Assembly (NCBI GenBank): GCA_012931725.1
Contig: CM022944.1
Location: 64,311,982-64,375,981, forward strand
Direction: 5' to 3'
Length of the DNA stretch: 64,000 bases
Source: Litsea cubeba
Taxonomy: Eukaryota > Streptophyta > Magnoliopsida > Laurales > Lauraceae
Positions 42,355 to 54,245 of this stretch are shown here, piece after piece. Position numbers and translations under genes: made by a program. Numbering within the stretch: the stretch's first letter is position 1; each line of letters begins with the position of its first letter. The notes under the pieces were generated by a model. It ran no database searches. It saw nothing but the letters and a program-made list of their open reading frames with translations, and had not been told where the DNA came from.

Positions 42355-43229
42355 TGTAGGTGCATAAAAATATGACCCACAATAATCGGGGTGCCTTACA
42401 GGACTTATCCAAGTGAAGAAGATGACCTGCTGCCTGAAAGCCTGAAAGGGAAGAACAAACGGTCAGAGGACCCTGGCCTGAGCGGCACAAGGCTCTCCGA
42501 TGCCTAAGTCAGTGAGGGAACTGGAACAAAGGAAGGAGAGGAGGAAGAGAGGCAGAGTAACGGCTCTCTGGTTTTAGGTGTGCATACGTGTAATGGAGAT
42601 TGCTCCTCTTCTTATAGGGGAAGATGCCTACGTTGCATGAGGGAGGCTCATGATGACGTCCTGGCATGTCTAGGGGCGTCATCATGTTAGCCCACCATTC
42701 ATTAAATGAGGGTCCGATCAGCCCACAAAGTAATAAATACGGTCCATTCCAGCCCACGTTGCATTTAATGCCAGTCGGATCAGCCCATAATGCATTTAAT
42801 ACGTGTCATGTTGGGCCAGATCTTGTTGGACGCCTTTGGCAGTAGAGGTACCATCGGAACCACCCTCGGGCCTTGCCCTGATTTGGTTTCAGCCGCTGGA
42901 TGCCGCCCTGTCAGTGATCTGGCGAAGATTGTGGACGGCTGGATGTCGCATCTGTCGTGTCCGATGGCGCGGCGGGCGAAGGGCGCGAGTGGAGATTCCC
43001 TCTTGCTTCAGCTTTCGTCCCGGCCCCTTTTAGCCGAGGTGGGCACCTGGGTAGCCGAGCTCAGCGCTTGCGGCCAAGAACTGTCTGACTTCGGCTGAGG
43101 CCTCTGCCCTGGTAGCCGAGGTGAGTCTGGTGCCATGTAGATGGCACGCGGGAGGCACGTGAGAACGCTTAATCCCATCTCACAGCCGTGATTAGCATAA
43201 TCCTCGAGTTTTGGAAATCTCCCCACACA
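42355..43229 (-). repeat. 3' LTR of element C
   Basis: 875 bp from TGTAGGTGCATAAAA to CCCCACACA. It matches the element B LTR in blocks (GACCCACAATAA, GTGCCTTACAGGACTTATCC, GGCCTGAGCGGCACAAGG), with several small deletions. The minus-strand TATA-like CCTATAAGAAG is at 42611-42616. It keeps only one of the four G-boxes seen in element B, near 43156. Confidence 0.9.
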
Positions 43230-43243
43230 ATTGCCCCTAGCTT
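43230..43243 (-). other. Polypurine tract of element C
   Basis: The minus strand reads AAGCTAGGGGCAAT next to the LTR, one G shorter than in element B. Confidence 0.8.
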
Positions 43244-43576
43244 CTGACCTTGCGAGGTTCGCCAGCAAAGCGAGGTCGGGAGCTATGTGACAAGGAGTTC
43301 TCTTGGGATTGTCCCTCTTGGTCCTGGCAGTTAGCGCTTGGCCTTTAATCGGAGTCGCTTTGGATGATCGAGGCAATAAATGGCTTCTGTCAATCAATGC
43401 CAAAGACATATTGACGGCTCTGCGTGTCATCTTCTGATTAGCTGTCCGGTCGCCTAGAGGTCGCACGCGCCATTTTGTCAGGGATATATTCAATTTTTGA
43501 AATGATGTGCGCGGAGCCCTAGGAAGTGTCGTTTGGCGCGCGCCATTAGGGTTTCTGAAGAGGGGGTCCCTTCTCC

Positions 43577-43587
43577 TATATATAGGG
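43577..43587 (+). promoter_or_regulatory. TATA box for the antisense ORF of element C
   Basis: TATATATAGGG lies about 215 bp before the ATG at 43800, the same spacing as in element B. The stretch 43244-43576 has no gene. Confidence 0.65.
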
Positions 43588-43799
43588 TAATCGAGGTTCA
43601 CTTTTTCTCTATTTGTCATTCTGAATCAAAGAGGAGGAAGCCGCTGCGAGGGAACTCCATCTGAGAAGTGGAGCGTTACTGGGGCCGAGTCTCTTTGCTG
43701 CTCAGCATCTTCGTTTCACCTCCGTAAGTCCCCTTTACCCTGCCTCCTTCCTATGGGTCTCTAGGTTGAGGGTTCCCTTGTTTTTATATTAGGGTAGGA

Positions 43800-45882
43800 A
43801 TGGGCATCTATAGCCATTGGTTAGAGGGCGAGGCGGCGATTGAGGGTTTCAGGTCAACTTTTAGGATTCCCGCCAATGTCCAAGTCAGGGGCGCTGAACC
43901 CAATGGCATCAACCTCCGTGACTTCTCGGGGGGTTGGACGCTTTTCCCCCTAGTGGTCGTGACAGAAATGGGGTCCGGTTTCCTCTTCACCCCCTTCTTA
44001 GGAGATGCCTCAGCCAGTGGTGTCTCTGCCCTTGCCAGTTACTGCCCAATGTTTTTAAGATCGTGATGGGCACGGCCAAATTAAACGAGGTTCTGGGCAC
44101 TAACCTCAGCGTCTTCGATATTGAGGACGTTTATGATATATGCAAGTCCGGAGGTGCTTACTATCTCCGGGCTAAGCCGGGTCGGGATGGCTTCGTCCGC
44201 TACTTGGAAGATTCGAGTAAATATGCCGGAGACGATCTTCTGTATGTCTTGGGCAACTGGGAGTTGGGGATGGCTAACACCGATAGAGGCTACCAGGTTC
44301 CTCGCCATTTCGAGACTGTTCCAAGTAAATACCCTTTTTCTTTGTTCGTTTCCCGTATGTTTTATCTTTTCTGCTCTGCCATGCTGATGCCTCTGATCAC
44401 TGTGCAGCTTTAAAGGAGAGAAAGCAGGCTACTCGGTACATCTGGAAGAGGAATGAAGCCTGGCTCCACTTAGTGAAGCGATACAACGGTCACGAGGGCA
44501 GGGCGGCTTGGTCACTACTAGGGTACCAGCCGAAGTATCGTGGATACATAAGGGGTACAATCGAGCCGCCCCGAGGTGAAGGTTCGGGCGGAGCCGACCC
44601 CGAGGCCAGGCGAGAATAGTCTGGTCCTAGAGCAAGGGTCGAAGAGGGACCTTCACGGGTGACGTCCAACGCCAGAGTTGCGTCCGGTGCCCAAGCTTCC
44701 ACATCGGGGTCGAGACCACAAGAGGCCTCAGGAAGGAAGTCGAGTCAAATTGCCCGATCTCCCTCGCCGAGTTTCGAGATGAGGCGCGCCAGACGTCTGT
44801 CCTTTGAGGACCTTGAGGCCCTGGCGCTCAGAGTGGAAGACGCCCAAGCTCCTCAGGTGTCTACGAGTCTAGGCCCCCTCGAGGTTCCCTCTCCGGGGGA
44901 TCGGGAAGATTCTCCCGTGGCTGCGGTGGAGGTCTCTGCTCCTCCTAGTCCCGCCGGACTGGAGGTACGTTCTCCCCCAGCTAAGGCCGGGCAAGAAGAA
45001 GTTCAGCCACTGAAGAGGCCGAGAACCGAGGCAGAACCTAGTTCGGCTGCGGCTTCGCCATTTCAGGGCCCACATCCGTGGGAGCCAAGCTTCGTGCTTG
45101 AACCGGGGAGGCCGATGACGATGGACGATCGCGTTCTCCATAAGATCGATCCCCCGGTCCTCGAGGCACTCGGGCGAGCCTGCGCCCTACCTCGAGACAT
45201 GGCGCAACTGGACAGGTACAGCGACCAGAAGCTGATACTGTCGATGCTGCAGTCGAACTTCACGGTAAATCCATCTAAACTTCTATATATTTTATCCAGC
45301 TGTTCAATATCAGTGTGTTTTCTGAATTTTGTCCTGAACGCCTTACTTCTTTAACAGGCGGTGCAGAAGTCCATGGTCGCGGCCGACAGACTGTTCAAGT
45401 ACGGCGCCGACATTGCCGAGCTGACCGTGGAGAAGAATGGCTTGCAGGAGTCCCTAGACGCCGTTACTCAGAAATTAACGAGGGCTGAAGAAGAGAGTGT
45501 GGCAAAGCTCGAGCAAGCGAAGGGAGAGACCGAGGCGGAGAGGACTAGGGTGGCCGAACTCGAGGTCTCCATCTCGAAGATGGAAGATGACTACGGCCGA
45601 ATCCAAAAGGGCGGATGATGCCGAGGCGAGACTCGAGTCAGAGTGCGATGCCGCTTTTGAGGATGCCAAGGCGCAGGTCACTACTTACTACAAGGAAAGA
45701 GTCCTCGTTGTAAGGGATAAGGCCTGGGTGAAAGGATGGCACGCTGGACTGAAGGAGGCCGGGGTCTCGGAGGATCATCCGTCCTTCCAGGAACCCCCTC
45801 CATTTCCACTTCCGACGCCAAACTCTGCCCCCCTACCGGCGAGGCTTCTGATGCTTCTGCTCGCGCCTCTGAACGAGCGTGA
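43800..45882 (+). pseudogene. Antisense additional ORF of element C (broken)
   Basis: Homologue of 19820-21920 with the same exon structure: exons 43800-44324, 44408-45264 and 45358-45882, with conserved splice sites and diverged introns of 83 and 93 nt. The PF04195-like region (GVRFPLHPLLRRCLSQW) is kept, but a one-base loss near 43975 shifts exon 1. A TAG interrupts exon 2 at about 44617-44619, and a frame change after KMEDDY (near 45595) breaks the coiled coil. It has one copy of the KRAD(D/E)AEA segment where element B has two. Many differences between the copies fall in introns and third positions. Confidence 0.8.
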
Positions 45883-46502
45883 CCTCGGGACAGCCTCGTC
45901 GCCTCTGTTCATGGAGAAGGCTTTTTTGGTTTTATGTTCTTATAATTTTTGTCTTTCAATTGTACCTGCCGCGCTGTGTAATGAACAAAAATTTAATGCA
46001 ATTGAAAGTTCCTCCAGCTACTTGTCTTTTCTTAACCAGTCGCGTGTTTTTTGCCGAGACGAATGTTTCGCTTGTGTATGGACTCAGTAGGGGTAGACGC
46101 TGAACTGCCCCCAGTTTGGTCCTGGGCCAAGCCAGCATGAGTACCGAAGTCACCGCAGACCCCTGTCTCTCCTGCTTTCGCTCCTGTAATTTCTGTCTCA
46201 TCATCCTTTTGAGTTCGGCTCTTCTATGCTTGAGTTCGGCTGAGCGCTTTTCGTGACAAGACGTGCGAGTTGAGTTGGGGAGAGTACCGAGCGGTCTTCT
46301 TAGATATTTGCGTTGATACTCCGTATTCTGAAAACCATAAATAGCAGTAAGTATGGCGGTATGGCCAATGAGGAAATTGAGCAGATGGCTCCACGTGTCA
46401 TCATCGGAGCCGGTGGTCAGCATATTGGCAGACGCGCGCTCCTCGTGGGGCGTGGAGACCTTGTCCCATAAATTTCCTTGAGTGTCGAGCCCTCCATTTC
46501 TC
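45883..46502 (+). other. Region after the antisense ORF of element C
   Basis: This has a possible polyadenylation region near 45980-46000 and otherwise no ORF of note. CTTAGATATTTGCGTTGATACTCCGTATT near 46300 is a single copy of the sequence that is triplicated in element B at 22110-22230. Confidence 0.5.
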
Positions 46503-47150
46503 TATAAATATGGGGGGTAAGCTCGCCATGGGAGAGAGGACTTAAACCAGAGGCCCTTCTTTTCTTTTAATTTTCACTGTAATAGGGACCCTTTTGCCTC
46601 TGCCAGACATTCTGGCAGCTAGGTACTATAGAGGTTTAGGAGCCTTTGAGCCGGGCGAGGTCCTTGCACCAGAAGACAGCTTCCTCTGGGAGGGACTGTC
46701 TGTCGTGGTCTGCCAATCTCTGAAGGCAATCTCCATGGACTGTGCGCTCTCTGAACGAGGGTGCTCTGTGGAGATCCAAGCATCGACTGTACCAGGAGCT
46801 CGAGCTTTTTTGCAAAGCTTGGTCTGACCAACCAAAGCATATTGCAGAGCTCCTGGCACTGAACACCAGATCCAGGCACCCCCGAGCGGCTGGGAGGTCT
46901 TATTTTCATCCCACAGGGCTCTGTGTGGAATCACGCCGCAGGTCGCCATGCGGGATATCAAGACCTCCAAGTAGTGGGCGGAATCGAGAAGTCTTGCGGC
47001 TGAAGATTTCCAGTCAGCGGACGGAATCAGCGAAGAGCAGTCTCGAAGTCTCCTTTCTTTTTCTGTTTTTAGAGGACTGCGAACCTCCTTTCTGAATTTT
47101 TCTTTCTTTCCTGTAATCCTTGTAATGAAGTAATTACAATAAATAAAAAG
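46503..47150 (+). other. Second plus-strand transcription unit of element C (probably non-coding)
   Basis: TATAAATATGGGG at 46503, a GCTCGCCATGGGAG block 17 bases later, and AATAAATAAAAAG near 47138 match the element B unit in order and spacing. The middle is alignable (for example GCGCTCTCTGAACG(A/C)GGGT), but no shared reading frame is visible. Confidence 0.5.
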
Positions 47151-47404
47151 AACAAGTTTTCTGATCACATAATCTGTGTACAGTACTTCTGTAGTTTTGC
47201 ATTCTTCTTTTGTTTTTATTGCTTTTCTTGTATTGTTTTGCGGTACTTGCAATTTCGTGCTGCTTTTCTGCACTCCAGTGCTTGCATTGCTCGTTCTTTT
47301 TTGAACTGTCATTGGCCGAAATGGACCACCATTGGCCAAGATGAACTGTCATTTGCCGAGACGAACCCAGAGTCTCGAGGATCTCGGCTGTGCGAGCCTG
47401 AGTT

Positions 47405-47850
47405 CGGGAACGATCTCGAGGGGTGTATGAACCCAGAATTTGGGAAGCGACCGGATGTATGGATCTGAAGCCTCTTCCAAGGTCAGGGACCCAAACTTTA
47501 GGAAACGACCGGATGTATAAATCCGAAGCCTTTTCCAAGGTCAGGGACGCAAGCTTTAGGAAACGACCGGATGTATGAATCCGAAGCCTTTTCCAGGGTC
47601 AGGGACCCAAGCTTTAGGAAACGACCGGATGTATGAATCCGAAGCCTTTTCCAGGGTCAGGGACCCAAGCTTTAGGAAACGACCGGATGTATGAATTCGA
47701 AGCCTTTTCCAGGGTCAGGGACCCAAACCTTAGGAAACGACCGGATGTATGAATCCGAAGCCTTTTCTAGGGTCAGGGACCCAAGCTTTAGGAAGCGACT
47801 GGATGTATGAACCCGAAGTCTCTTCCAAGGTCAGGGACCCAAAACTGCCG
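47405..47850. repeat. 58-bp tandem array of element C
   Basis: About seven units of 58 bp containing ACCGGATGTATGAATCCGAAG and CCAGGGTCAGGGACCC. It sits where element B has its 74-bp array, and the shared segment TTAGGAAA, TGTATGAA, CGAAGCC shows common origin. Confidence 0.93.
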
Positions 47851-47929
47851 AACTTAGACAAGGTGAGGTGACACAGATTGATGATAGGGCAAAATGTTGT
47901 TTTCATTGATTCTGAGACTCGTTACATCT

Positions 47930-50900
47930 TTAAAAATAGAATTTCTTCAAGTGGGATGCATTCCATGGTCTCGGCAATGGCTTGCCTTCTAAGTCTTCGA
48001 GTTTGTAAGAGGATCGCCCTGCCAGTGAGACCACCCTGAATGGGCCATGCCAATTCGGGGCCAGTTTTCCTTCATTCGGATCTTTGTCAGCTAGCAGGGT
48101 CTTCTTTAGCACCAGTTCTCCTACGGAGAAACTTCTCTCTCTTTTCATTGTATCCTCTGGCTAACCACTGCTGATAGTCAGTCAGTCGTAGGGCTGCTGC
48201 TTCTCGACACTCGTCCGCTAGGTCCAGCTCTATCGCCAGGTTCGTGTCGTTTCAGCCCTGGTTGACCAGCTCTGTCCTCAGGGTGGGGAGGCCAATTTCT
48301 TAGGGAATGATCGCCTCCATCCCATAAGCCAGAGAGAAAGGTGTCGCCGAGGTGGATCGCCTTGGAGTCGTTCTGTACGCCCACAGCATGCTAGGAAGCT
48401 CCTCAACCCATCTCCCTTTTGCCTTGTCTAACCGCTTCTTCAGGCCGTCCAGGATTATCTTATTAGAAATTTCGGCCTGGCCATTGCTCTGTGGATACGC
48501 CGGAGTGGAGTAATGGTTTCTGATACCATGCTCTTGGCAGAAGTCCTTGAAGGATTTAGAGTCGAACTGAGTCCCGTTGTCCGAAATCAGGATCCTGGGG
48601 ATGCCGAACCTCGTTATGATGTTCTTCCATACGAAGTTCCTGGAGTCCCTATCAGTGATGGAGGACAGCGGTTCAGCTTCTATCCACTTTGTGAAGTAAT
48701 CCAAAGCAACTATCAGCCATCTCTTGTTCCCTAGAGCTCGGTGGAGAGGCCCCACAATGTCCAGCCCCCATTGAGCAAAGGGCCATGGACTAGAGAGGGG
48801 ACTCAGGTCTTGCGCTGGCTGATGGAGAGAGTGGGAGAACTTCTAGCATTTCTCGCATTTTTTGGCGTATACCTGCACATCCTTCTGCATGTAGGGCCAC
48901 CAATAACCTTGGCTCATAGCCCTGTAGGCCAATGATCGACCTCCGATGTGACTGCCACATATTCCTTCATGGATCTCATACAGAAAGTTGTCCACCTTGC
49001 TCGGATGGACGCATTGGAGGTAGGGACCCGTGAAGGATTTTCTGTAGTGTTTTCCTTCGGGAGATAGCCAGAATCGGGCTGCCTTGAGTCTGATTCGGTG
49101 GGCTTCAGTCTTGTCCTCGGGGAGCTGGTCGTCTTTCAGGTAAGAGATGATTGGATCCATCCAGCTAGGGCCGAGATCAGCACAAAGGACTTGCCGAGGT
49201 GAGTGGAGCTCTAGGCTTGATCTTGATATCGATCCAACCTCGATAGTCCTTTTCTTTCCCGCTTCGACAGTGGAGGCCAGGTTTGCAAGCACATCAGCGT
49301 GCTTGTTGGTATCTCTGGAGATCTGCCTAACCTCGGCTGTCTGGAAATGAGAGAGTAGTTTTTCGTGAGGGCTTAGTAGGCCGCCATCCTGTCGTCCCTA
49401 GCCTGGTAGTCTCCAGCGAGCTGGCTAGTTACCAGTTGCGATTCGCTGAAGATCACCAAGTGCTGGACTCCGAGGATTTGGGCACTGTTTAGCCCTGCTA
49501 TCAGTGCTTCATACTCTGCTTCATTGTTTGTTGCTTTGAAGTCCAAGAGGAAGGCTTGCTCTATGACCAGTCCCTCTGGCGATTGGAGGACTATGCCGAT
49601 GCCAGCTCTCTTGGAGGTGGATGAACCGTCAACAAAGACCTTCCATGCCGAGGCGGGAGCTTGTTCGACCTTGGTAACTTCGGGCTCATGCCCTATGCCC
49701 CCCAGTTCCGTGCCGGGCTGGGGCGGAGCCGAGCTCAGCGAGACGAACTCTACGATGAAGTCTACCAGAATCTGGGCTTTGATCGCAGTCCGGGGACGGT
49801 ACTGAATGTCATACTGCCCCAGTTCGACTGCCCATTTTGAGACTCGCCCTGAAAAGTCAGCTTTCTTGAATATAGAACGGAGTGGGTGCTCCGTGATCAC
49901 CACAATGGTGTGGGATTGGAAATAATGGGAGAGCTTGCGGGAGGCGCTGACGAGTGCCAACGCAAGCTTCTCCAACAAAAGGTATCTGGTCTCGGCATCA
50001 AGCAGGATCTTGCTTGTATAGTAAATTGGTTTTTGGACACCTTCGTCCTCCCTGATGAGGACGGAGCTCACCGCATTATCCGAGATCGTAAGATATAGAT
50101 ACAAAATCTCCCCCTGAGTTGGGGTAGAGAGTAAGGGTGGTGAAGACAAATAAGTTTTGAGTGCTGCCAACACCTGGTCGCACTCAGGGGTCCATTGGAA
50201 TTTTAAGTTTTTTCTCAAAAGCTGAAAGAAAGGCCGACACTTATCTGATGATCGACTAATGAAGCGATTGAGTGCTGCAGCCATGCCTGTAAGCTTCTGG
50301 ACTTCCTTTATAGTAGACGGGCTCTGGATGCCCAATATTGCAGTAATCTGGTCCGGGTTGGCCTCTATTCCCCTCCGCGTCACCAGGCTTCCGAGGAACT
50401 TGCCAGAAGCTATGCCGAAGGCGCACTTGGAAGCATTCAATTTGAGCTTGAACGCGCGAAGGATGCTGAAGACTTTGGCCAGATCCGCTAGATGGTCGCT
50501 AGAGTGTTTGGACTTGACGACCATGTCGTCAATGTAGACTTCCACTGTCTTGCCGAGCTAAGCCTGGAACATCTTTGTCACGAGGCGCTGATATGTTGCC
50601 CCCGCGTTCTTCAGCCCAAAGGGCATCACCTTGTAGCAATAAGTGCCGCGGGGGGTTATGAACGTGGCTTTCTCCTCGTCTGGCTCATACATCGGAATTT
50701 GATGGTAGCCTCTGTAGGCGTCGAGGAAGCTCATTCGGTCATGGCCGGCGGTGGCGTCTATCATCTGATCAATCTTTGGAAGGGGGAAACTATCCTTAGG
50801 GCAAGCCCTGTTGAGATCTATGAAGTCCACACACACCCTCCATTTTCCAGTCTTCTTTTTAACCACCACCATATTGGCCAGCCAGACCGGGTACTGGACC

Positions 50901-51700
50901 TCCCGGATCGCGCCTGCCTCCAGCAACTTGTCGACCTCCTCGACTACTGCGTCTGTCTACTGTAATCCCGTCCTTCGAGCTCTCTGCACCACTGGCTTGT
51001 GGCTGGGGTCCACATTTAGCTTGTGACACATGACCTCGGGGTCGACCCCAGGCATTTCGCTCGGGGTCCAGGCGAAGACGTCCACGTTCTGCATTAGAAA
51101 CCTTGAGAGCTCGGCTCTTTCTTCGTCTGGCAGCTGAGTGCCGATCAGGAAAAATCTGTTAGGGTCTGCTGAGTCGAGCCTGACTTCGGCTAGGTCCTCA
51201 ATACTTTTCTTGTCAGGATCTCGGCCGACCTCATCTAGACCCTTTTCGAGCTCCGCCAGGTTGACGCGCTCTGGCTCTTTTTTTCACGGGGACCACGGCC
51301 AGCATGCACTGCCTGGCCAACTGCTGGTCTCCTTCCACTGTGAACACCTCCATCTTGCCTTCCTTGCTTTCGAGTACGAACTTCAGCTTTTGGTGGAGGG
51401 AGGAGGGGACTTCTTCCAACTTGTGGAGCCACGTTCTGCCCAAGATAACGTTGTAGGGAGAAGGGGCATCCACTACCAGAAAGTCGGCCGTCATGGAGGC
51501 TCCGCCCACTCGGGTTTCCAGGGTGATCTTACCCTTGGGGTAGACTGGTTTGGCGGATAACCCTAGCAAGGGCGCACGGACCTCCGTGAGGTCAGCTTCT
51601 GAGAGTTTCATTTTCTTGAAGCACTCATAGTAGAGGACCTCGGAAGAGCTGCCGGAGTCGACGAGGATCCTCTTCACAGTGAAGTCCTCCAGCTTCATGG
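47930..51700 (-). pseudogene. Element C pol (broken)
   Basis: Protease (ILVDSGSSSEVLYYECF, about 51640-51690), RT (50558-50926 and YIDDM near 50530), RNase H and second RNase H (49373-50545; FVDGSSTSKRAGIGIV), integrase finger (48843-49292; HEGICGSHIGG) and DDE core (48300-48755; ISDNGTQF, PQSNGQAE). Breaks include an extra A in a run of seven near 51285, TAG at about 50953, 50556 and 48843, TAA near 48300, TGA near 48250, and a further shift before 48148. At least three of the TAG codons stand where element B has CAG. Confidence 0.9.
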
Positions 51701-52771
51701 TCAAGAGCAGAGGGTTGTTGTGAGGAAGTTGGACTCCCTCCAGATCTTTGTCTGAGAATGAGATTGCTGGTCGGTCGCGGCGCGCTCTCTTGGACGCTGG
51801 CCCGAGTTCGGTTCTCATCACCTCCTTCCCGTGCGAGGCCCGCCTGCCTTCGGCACGAGCCTGAAGGCTGTCTCGAGCTGAGGGAGAGGGGGCTGAGGGC
51901 GCCAGATGGATCACATTGATGATCTTTTCAGAGTCTTCGCTGTCTGGATCCTTAGTTGCGCTCTGATGAGCTCGATTGCTGCCGCCGCTGCCGACATCTC
52001 CTGCCTTCACGAACTCTGCAAGGTGGCCCTCCTTGGCGAGCCTGTCCAAGTGAAACTTCAGAGTCCTGCATTCCTCAGTCCTGTGCTCGTTACCCTTATG
52101 GTAGGCACAGAATTTGGTTTGGTCACGGATGGAGGGATCGCCTTGCAAGGGTCGAGGCCACTTGAAGAACGGCTGGGTCTTTATCTTATTCATAACCTGG
52201 TGGATCGGCTCTTTGAAGATGATGTTTACAGCCTGGTAGGCGTTGGAGGGAGGTCTGGCCCTCCTGCTGGCCCCGGACCTGGACGCTGTGGCCTTCACCA
52301 AACTGGAGACCCAGGCTTGCTTTGGCTCTTGCTTCTGGAATGGCTTCTTACCCCGCTATTGGGGCCGGTTGCTTCTTTCCTTGGGTTCCGGGCCTTCTTC
52401 CTCCCGAGTCAGGATCTCGTCCTCCTCCCGGGCGATATAGCGCTTTATCCGGGACATTAAGGCCGGCATGGAAGGAGCGGCGTCACCAACTAGATCTTTC
52501 CGCAGCTCGTGCCCTGGTAACAGGGTGTTGCGGAAGGCAAAAATCGCCACTTCTTCTCTGGTATCCTCGATCTGGCTGTAAATCGCCCAGAACGCTGGGC
52601 GAACTGGGTGAGGGTCTCGCCCTGCTTCATTTTTAGGGCGAGGATATCAGCATCGGTCTTGGGGACGACGCTGTAGGCTTGGAACTTTTTCAGGAAGGAG
52701 AGCTGGAGCTCTCTCCAACTCGAAATAGACTTCTCTGGTAGAGCGCAGAACCACTTCAGAGGGAGGTCGCT
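51701..52771 (-). pseudogene. Element C gag, C-terminal half
   Basis: Contains the Tat-type knuckle CAYHKGNEHRTEEC near 52060-52110 and the end of the gag core (VKRFI-like RIKRYIAREEDEIL). It runs in one frame into protease, showing that gag and pol were a single ORF. A TAG lies near 52355 and a shift near 52590. The N-terminal half is separated by the LARD insertion at 52772. Confidence 0.85.
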
Positions 52772-53270
52772 TGTAAGACCTCGACCCCCAATCCCTCTAT
52801 TTAGTATTGTTTTAATCGTGGTTTAGCTTTTTAAGTGAGATTTGAGTTGGTTTGACTTTGTCTTTGAGTTTGACTAGATTTTTCATAGCCTTGGAGATTT
52901 TGAAGACCGTTGACTTTAGTATGACCCGGTCTTTGTAACATTTATTTTTGTGAGAAATTATTCTTATTTTGGAAAAATTACAATTTTTGCTCCTTTTGAC
53001 TCATTTTATTGAGTTTAACAACTTTCATGTTTTGACCATTTTGATTTGATGCTCTGAAACCGCGTTTTTCGAGAAAAATGAGCAAAAATGACATTTTCAC
53101 TAAATCTGTCCATAAATTTTGAAAATTTCAGAATTCGGGGAAAATAAACTTTTTGGAAAGTAAACATTTTGTTGATCGATTTTGTCTTCTTCGTCGATCT
53201 CATTCGGGACCCACAAATGTTAGTTTCAGCCTTTGTAAGATTGGGGCCCATGGGACCCACTTGCCTACTT

Positions 53271-53278
53271 TATAAAAA
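53271..53278 (+). promoter_or_regulatory. TATA box of LARD LTR 1
   Basis: ACTTTATAAAAAGGGCTGAA, conserved at 59566-59573 in LTR 2. Transcription would start near 53305. Confidence 0.7.
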
Positions 53279-53381
53279 GGGCTGAACCCTCTTCTTCTTC
53301 TCCCATTTCCTGCAATTTTTCCAGCTGTGGCTGGAACCCTTTTCCAGCCACTCTCTCTCCTCTTGTATCTCTTCTTCTTGG

Positions 53382-53606
53382 ATGCTAAATGGAGATTTGA
53401 CCTCCAAGCTTTCTTCCCCACCTTCCAAGCTTTCCAAGGATGTATTTTTCAAGAGATTTGAGCTAGAGAAGATCCCTCTTTCAACCCCTTCTTCTTTGTT
53501 TGAGCTACCAAAGATTAGCAATGGCATTTCTTACCTGAGATCCTTGTTTTTCAAACCATTTGGAGTATTTTCCTCATTTATGCAAAGGGTTTTCATGGAG
53601 ATTTGA
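53382..53606 (+). CDS. Short ORF in LARD LTR 1, unknown
   Basis: Seventy-four codons starting MLNGDLTSKLSSPPSKLSK, about 100 bp downstream of the TATA box, so it would be the first long ORF of the transcript. The counterpart in LTR 2 (59677-59901) is intact, with two amino-acid and three silent differences. It is Ser/Phe/Leu-rich and has no domain that I recognise. It may be a chance frame. Confidence 0.3.
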   Translation: MLNGDLTSKLSSPPSKLSKDVFFKRFELEKIPLSTPSSLFELPKISNGISYLRSLFFKPFGVFSSFMQRVFMEI

Positions 53607-54149
53607 GAAAGATTGATTTTTTAGGGTTTTCTTGGGAAACTTTTGGGGGTTTTTGTAGATTGGGAGCTTGAGACCCTAGAGCATTGTTTGAAGAGCATCT
53701 TAGCTTTCATCTTGGCTTGAGGCAAGTGGATTTCCAATTAATATGATGATTTTGTTTATTTTGTTTCATATCATGATGTTTCATGCTATGTTCTAATCTT
53801 TTTATGTTTCATAGATTTGTTTTGGACAAATGGAGTAATGTTTTGCTTGTTTTCCTCTTATGTTATTGTTTTACAATGTATTGGAAGTTTGTTTCTACCT
53901 TGGTCATCTTAAAATGTAGCCTCCTTCTTGTAAAAGTGTTTGTGCTCAAAGAATGGAGGAAAAAGATTTGATTTAAAGGTGTTTGTTAGATTAATTGGAT
54001 TGAATATGAATGGTGATTTGATGAGTTTGGGAGGTCAAGGAAGGGTCCAAATGATCTTGGAAATTTGTATGAAAGAAAAAGAATAAAAAAGAAACAAAAA
54101 GGATGGAAAAATGAGAAAGAAATGCCCAACGAGCCAGACTGGACAGAGC

Positions 54150-54245
54150 CCAGTCCGCTCGAGCGACCCACTAGGTAGCTCGAGCGACCCAGGCTCTGTC
54201 TAGGCTTTGCTCGAGCGGACCTTGGGTCGCTCAAGCGAGCCCAGC
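54150..54245. repeat. CTCGAG palindrome cluster in LARD LTR 1
   Basis: Repeats of GCTCGAGCGACCCA and variants (three CTCGAG plus one CTCAAG). LTR 2 has more copies at 60416-60560, and the old LTR at 31766-33500 keeps a decayed version. Confidence 0.8.

Larger units (their letters stand above)
42355..52771 (-). mobile_element. Element C: older Tat-lineage relative of element B (right part off window)
   Basis: It has the same architecture as element B: 3' LTR, antisense ORF, second plus-strand unit, tandem array, pol and gag on the minus strand. It is inserted in the copia leader and interrupted in gag by the LARD at 52772. Its remaining gag, primer site and 5' LTR must lie beyond the window. 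Several nonsense changes and frameshifts make it older than element B. Confidence 0.9.
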
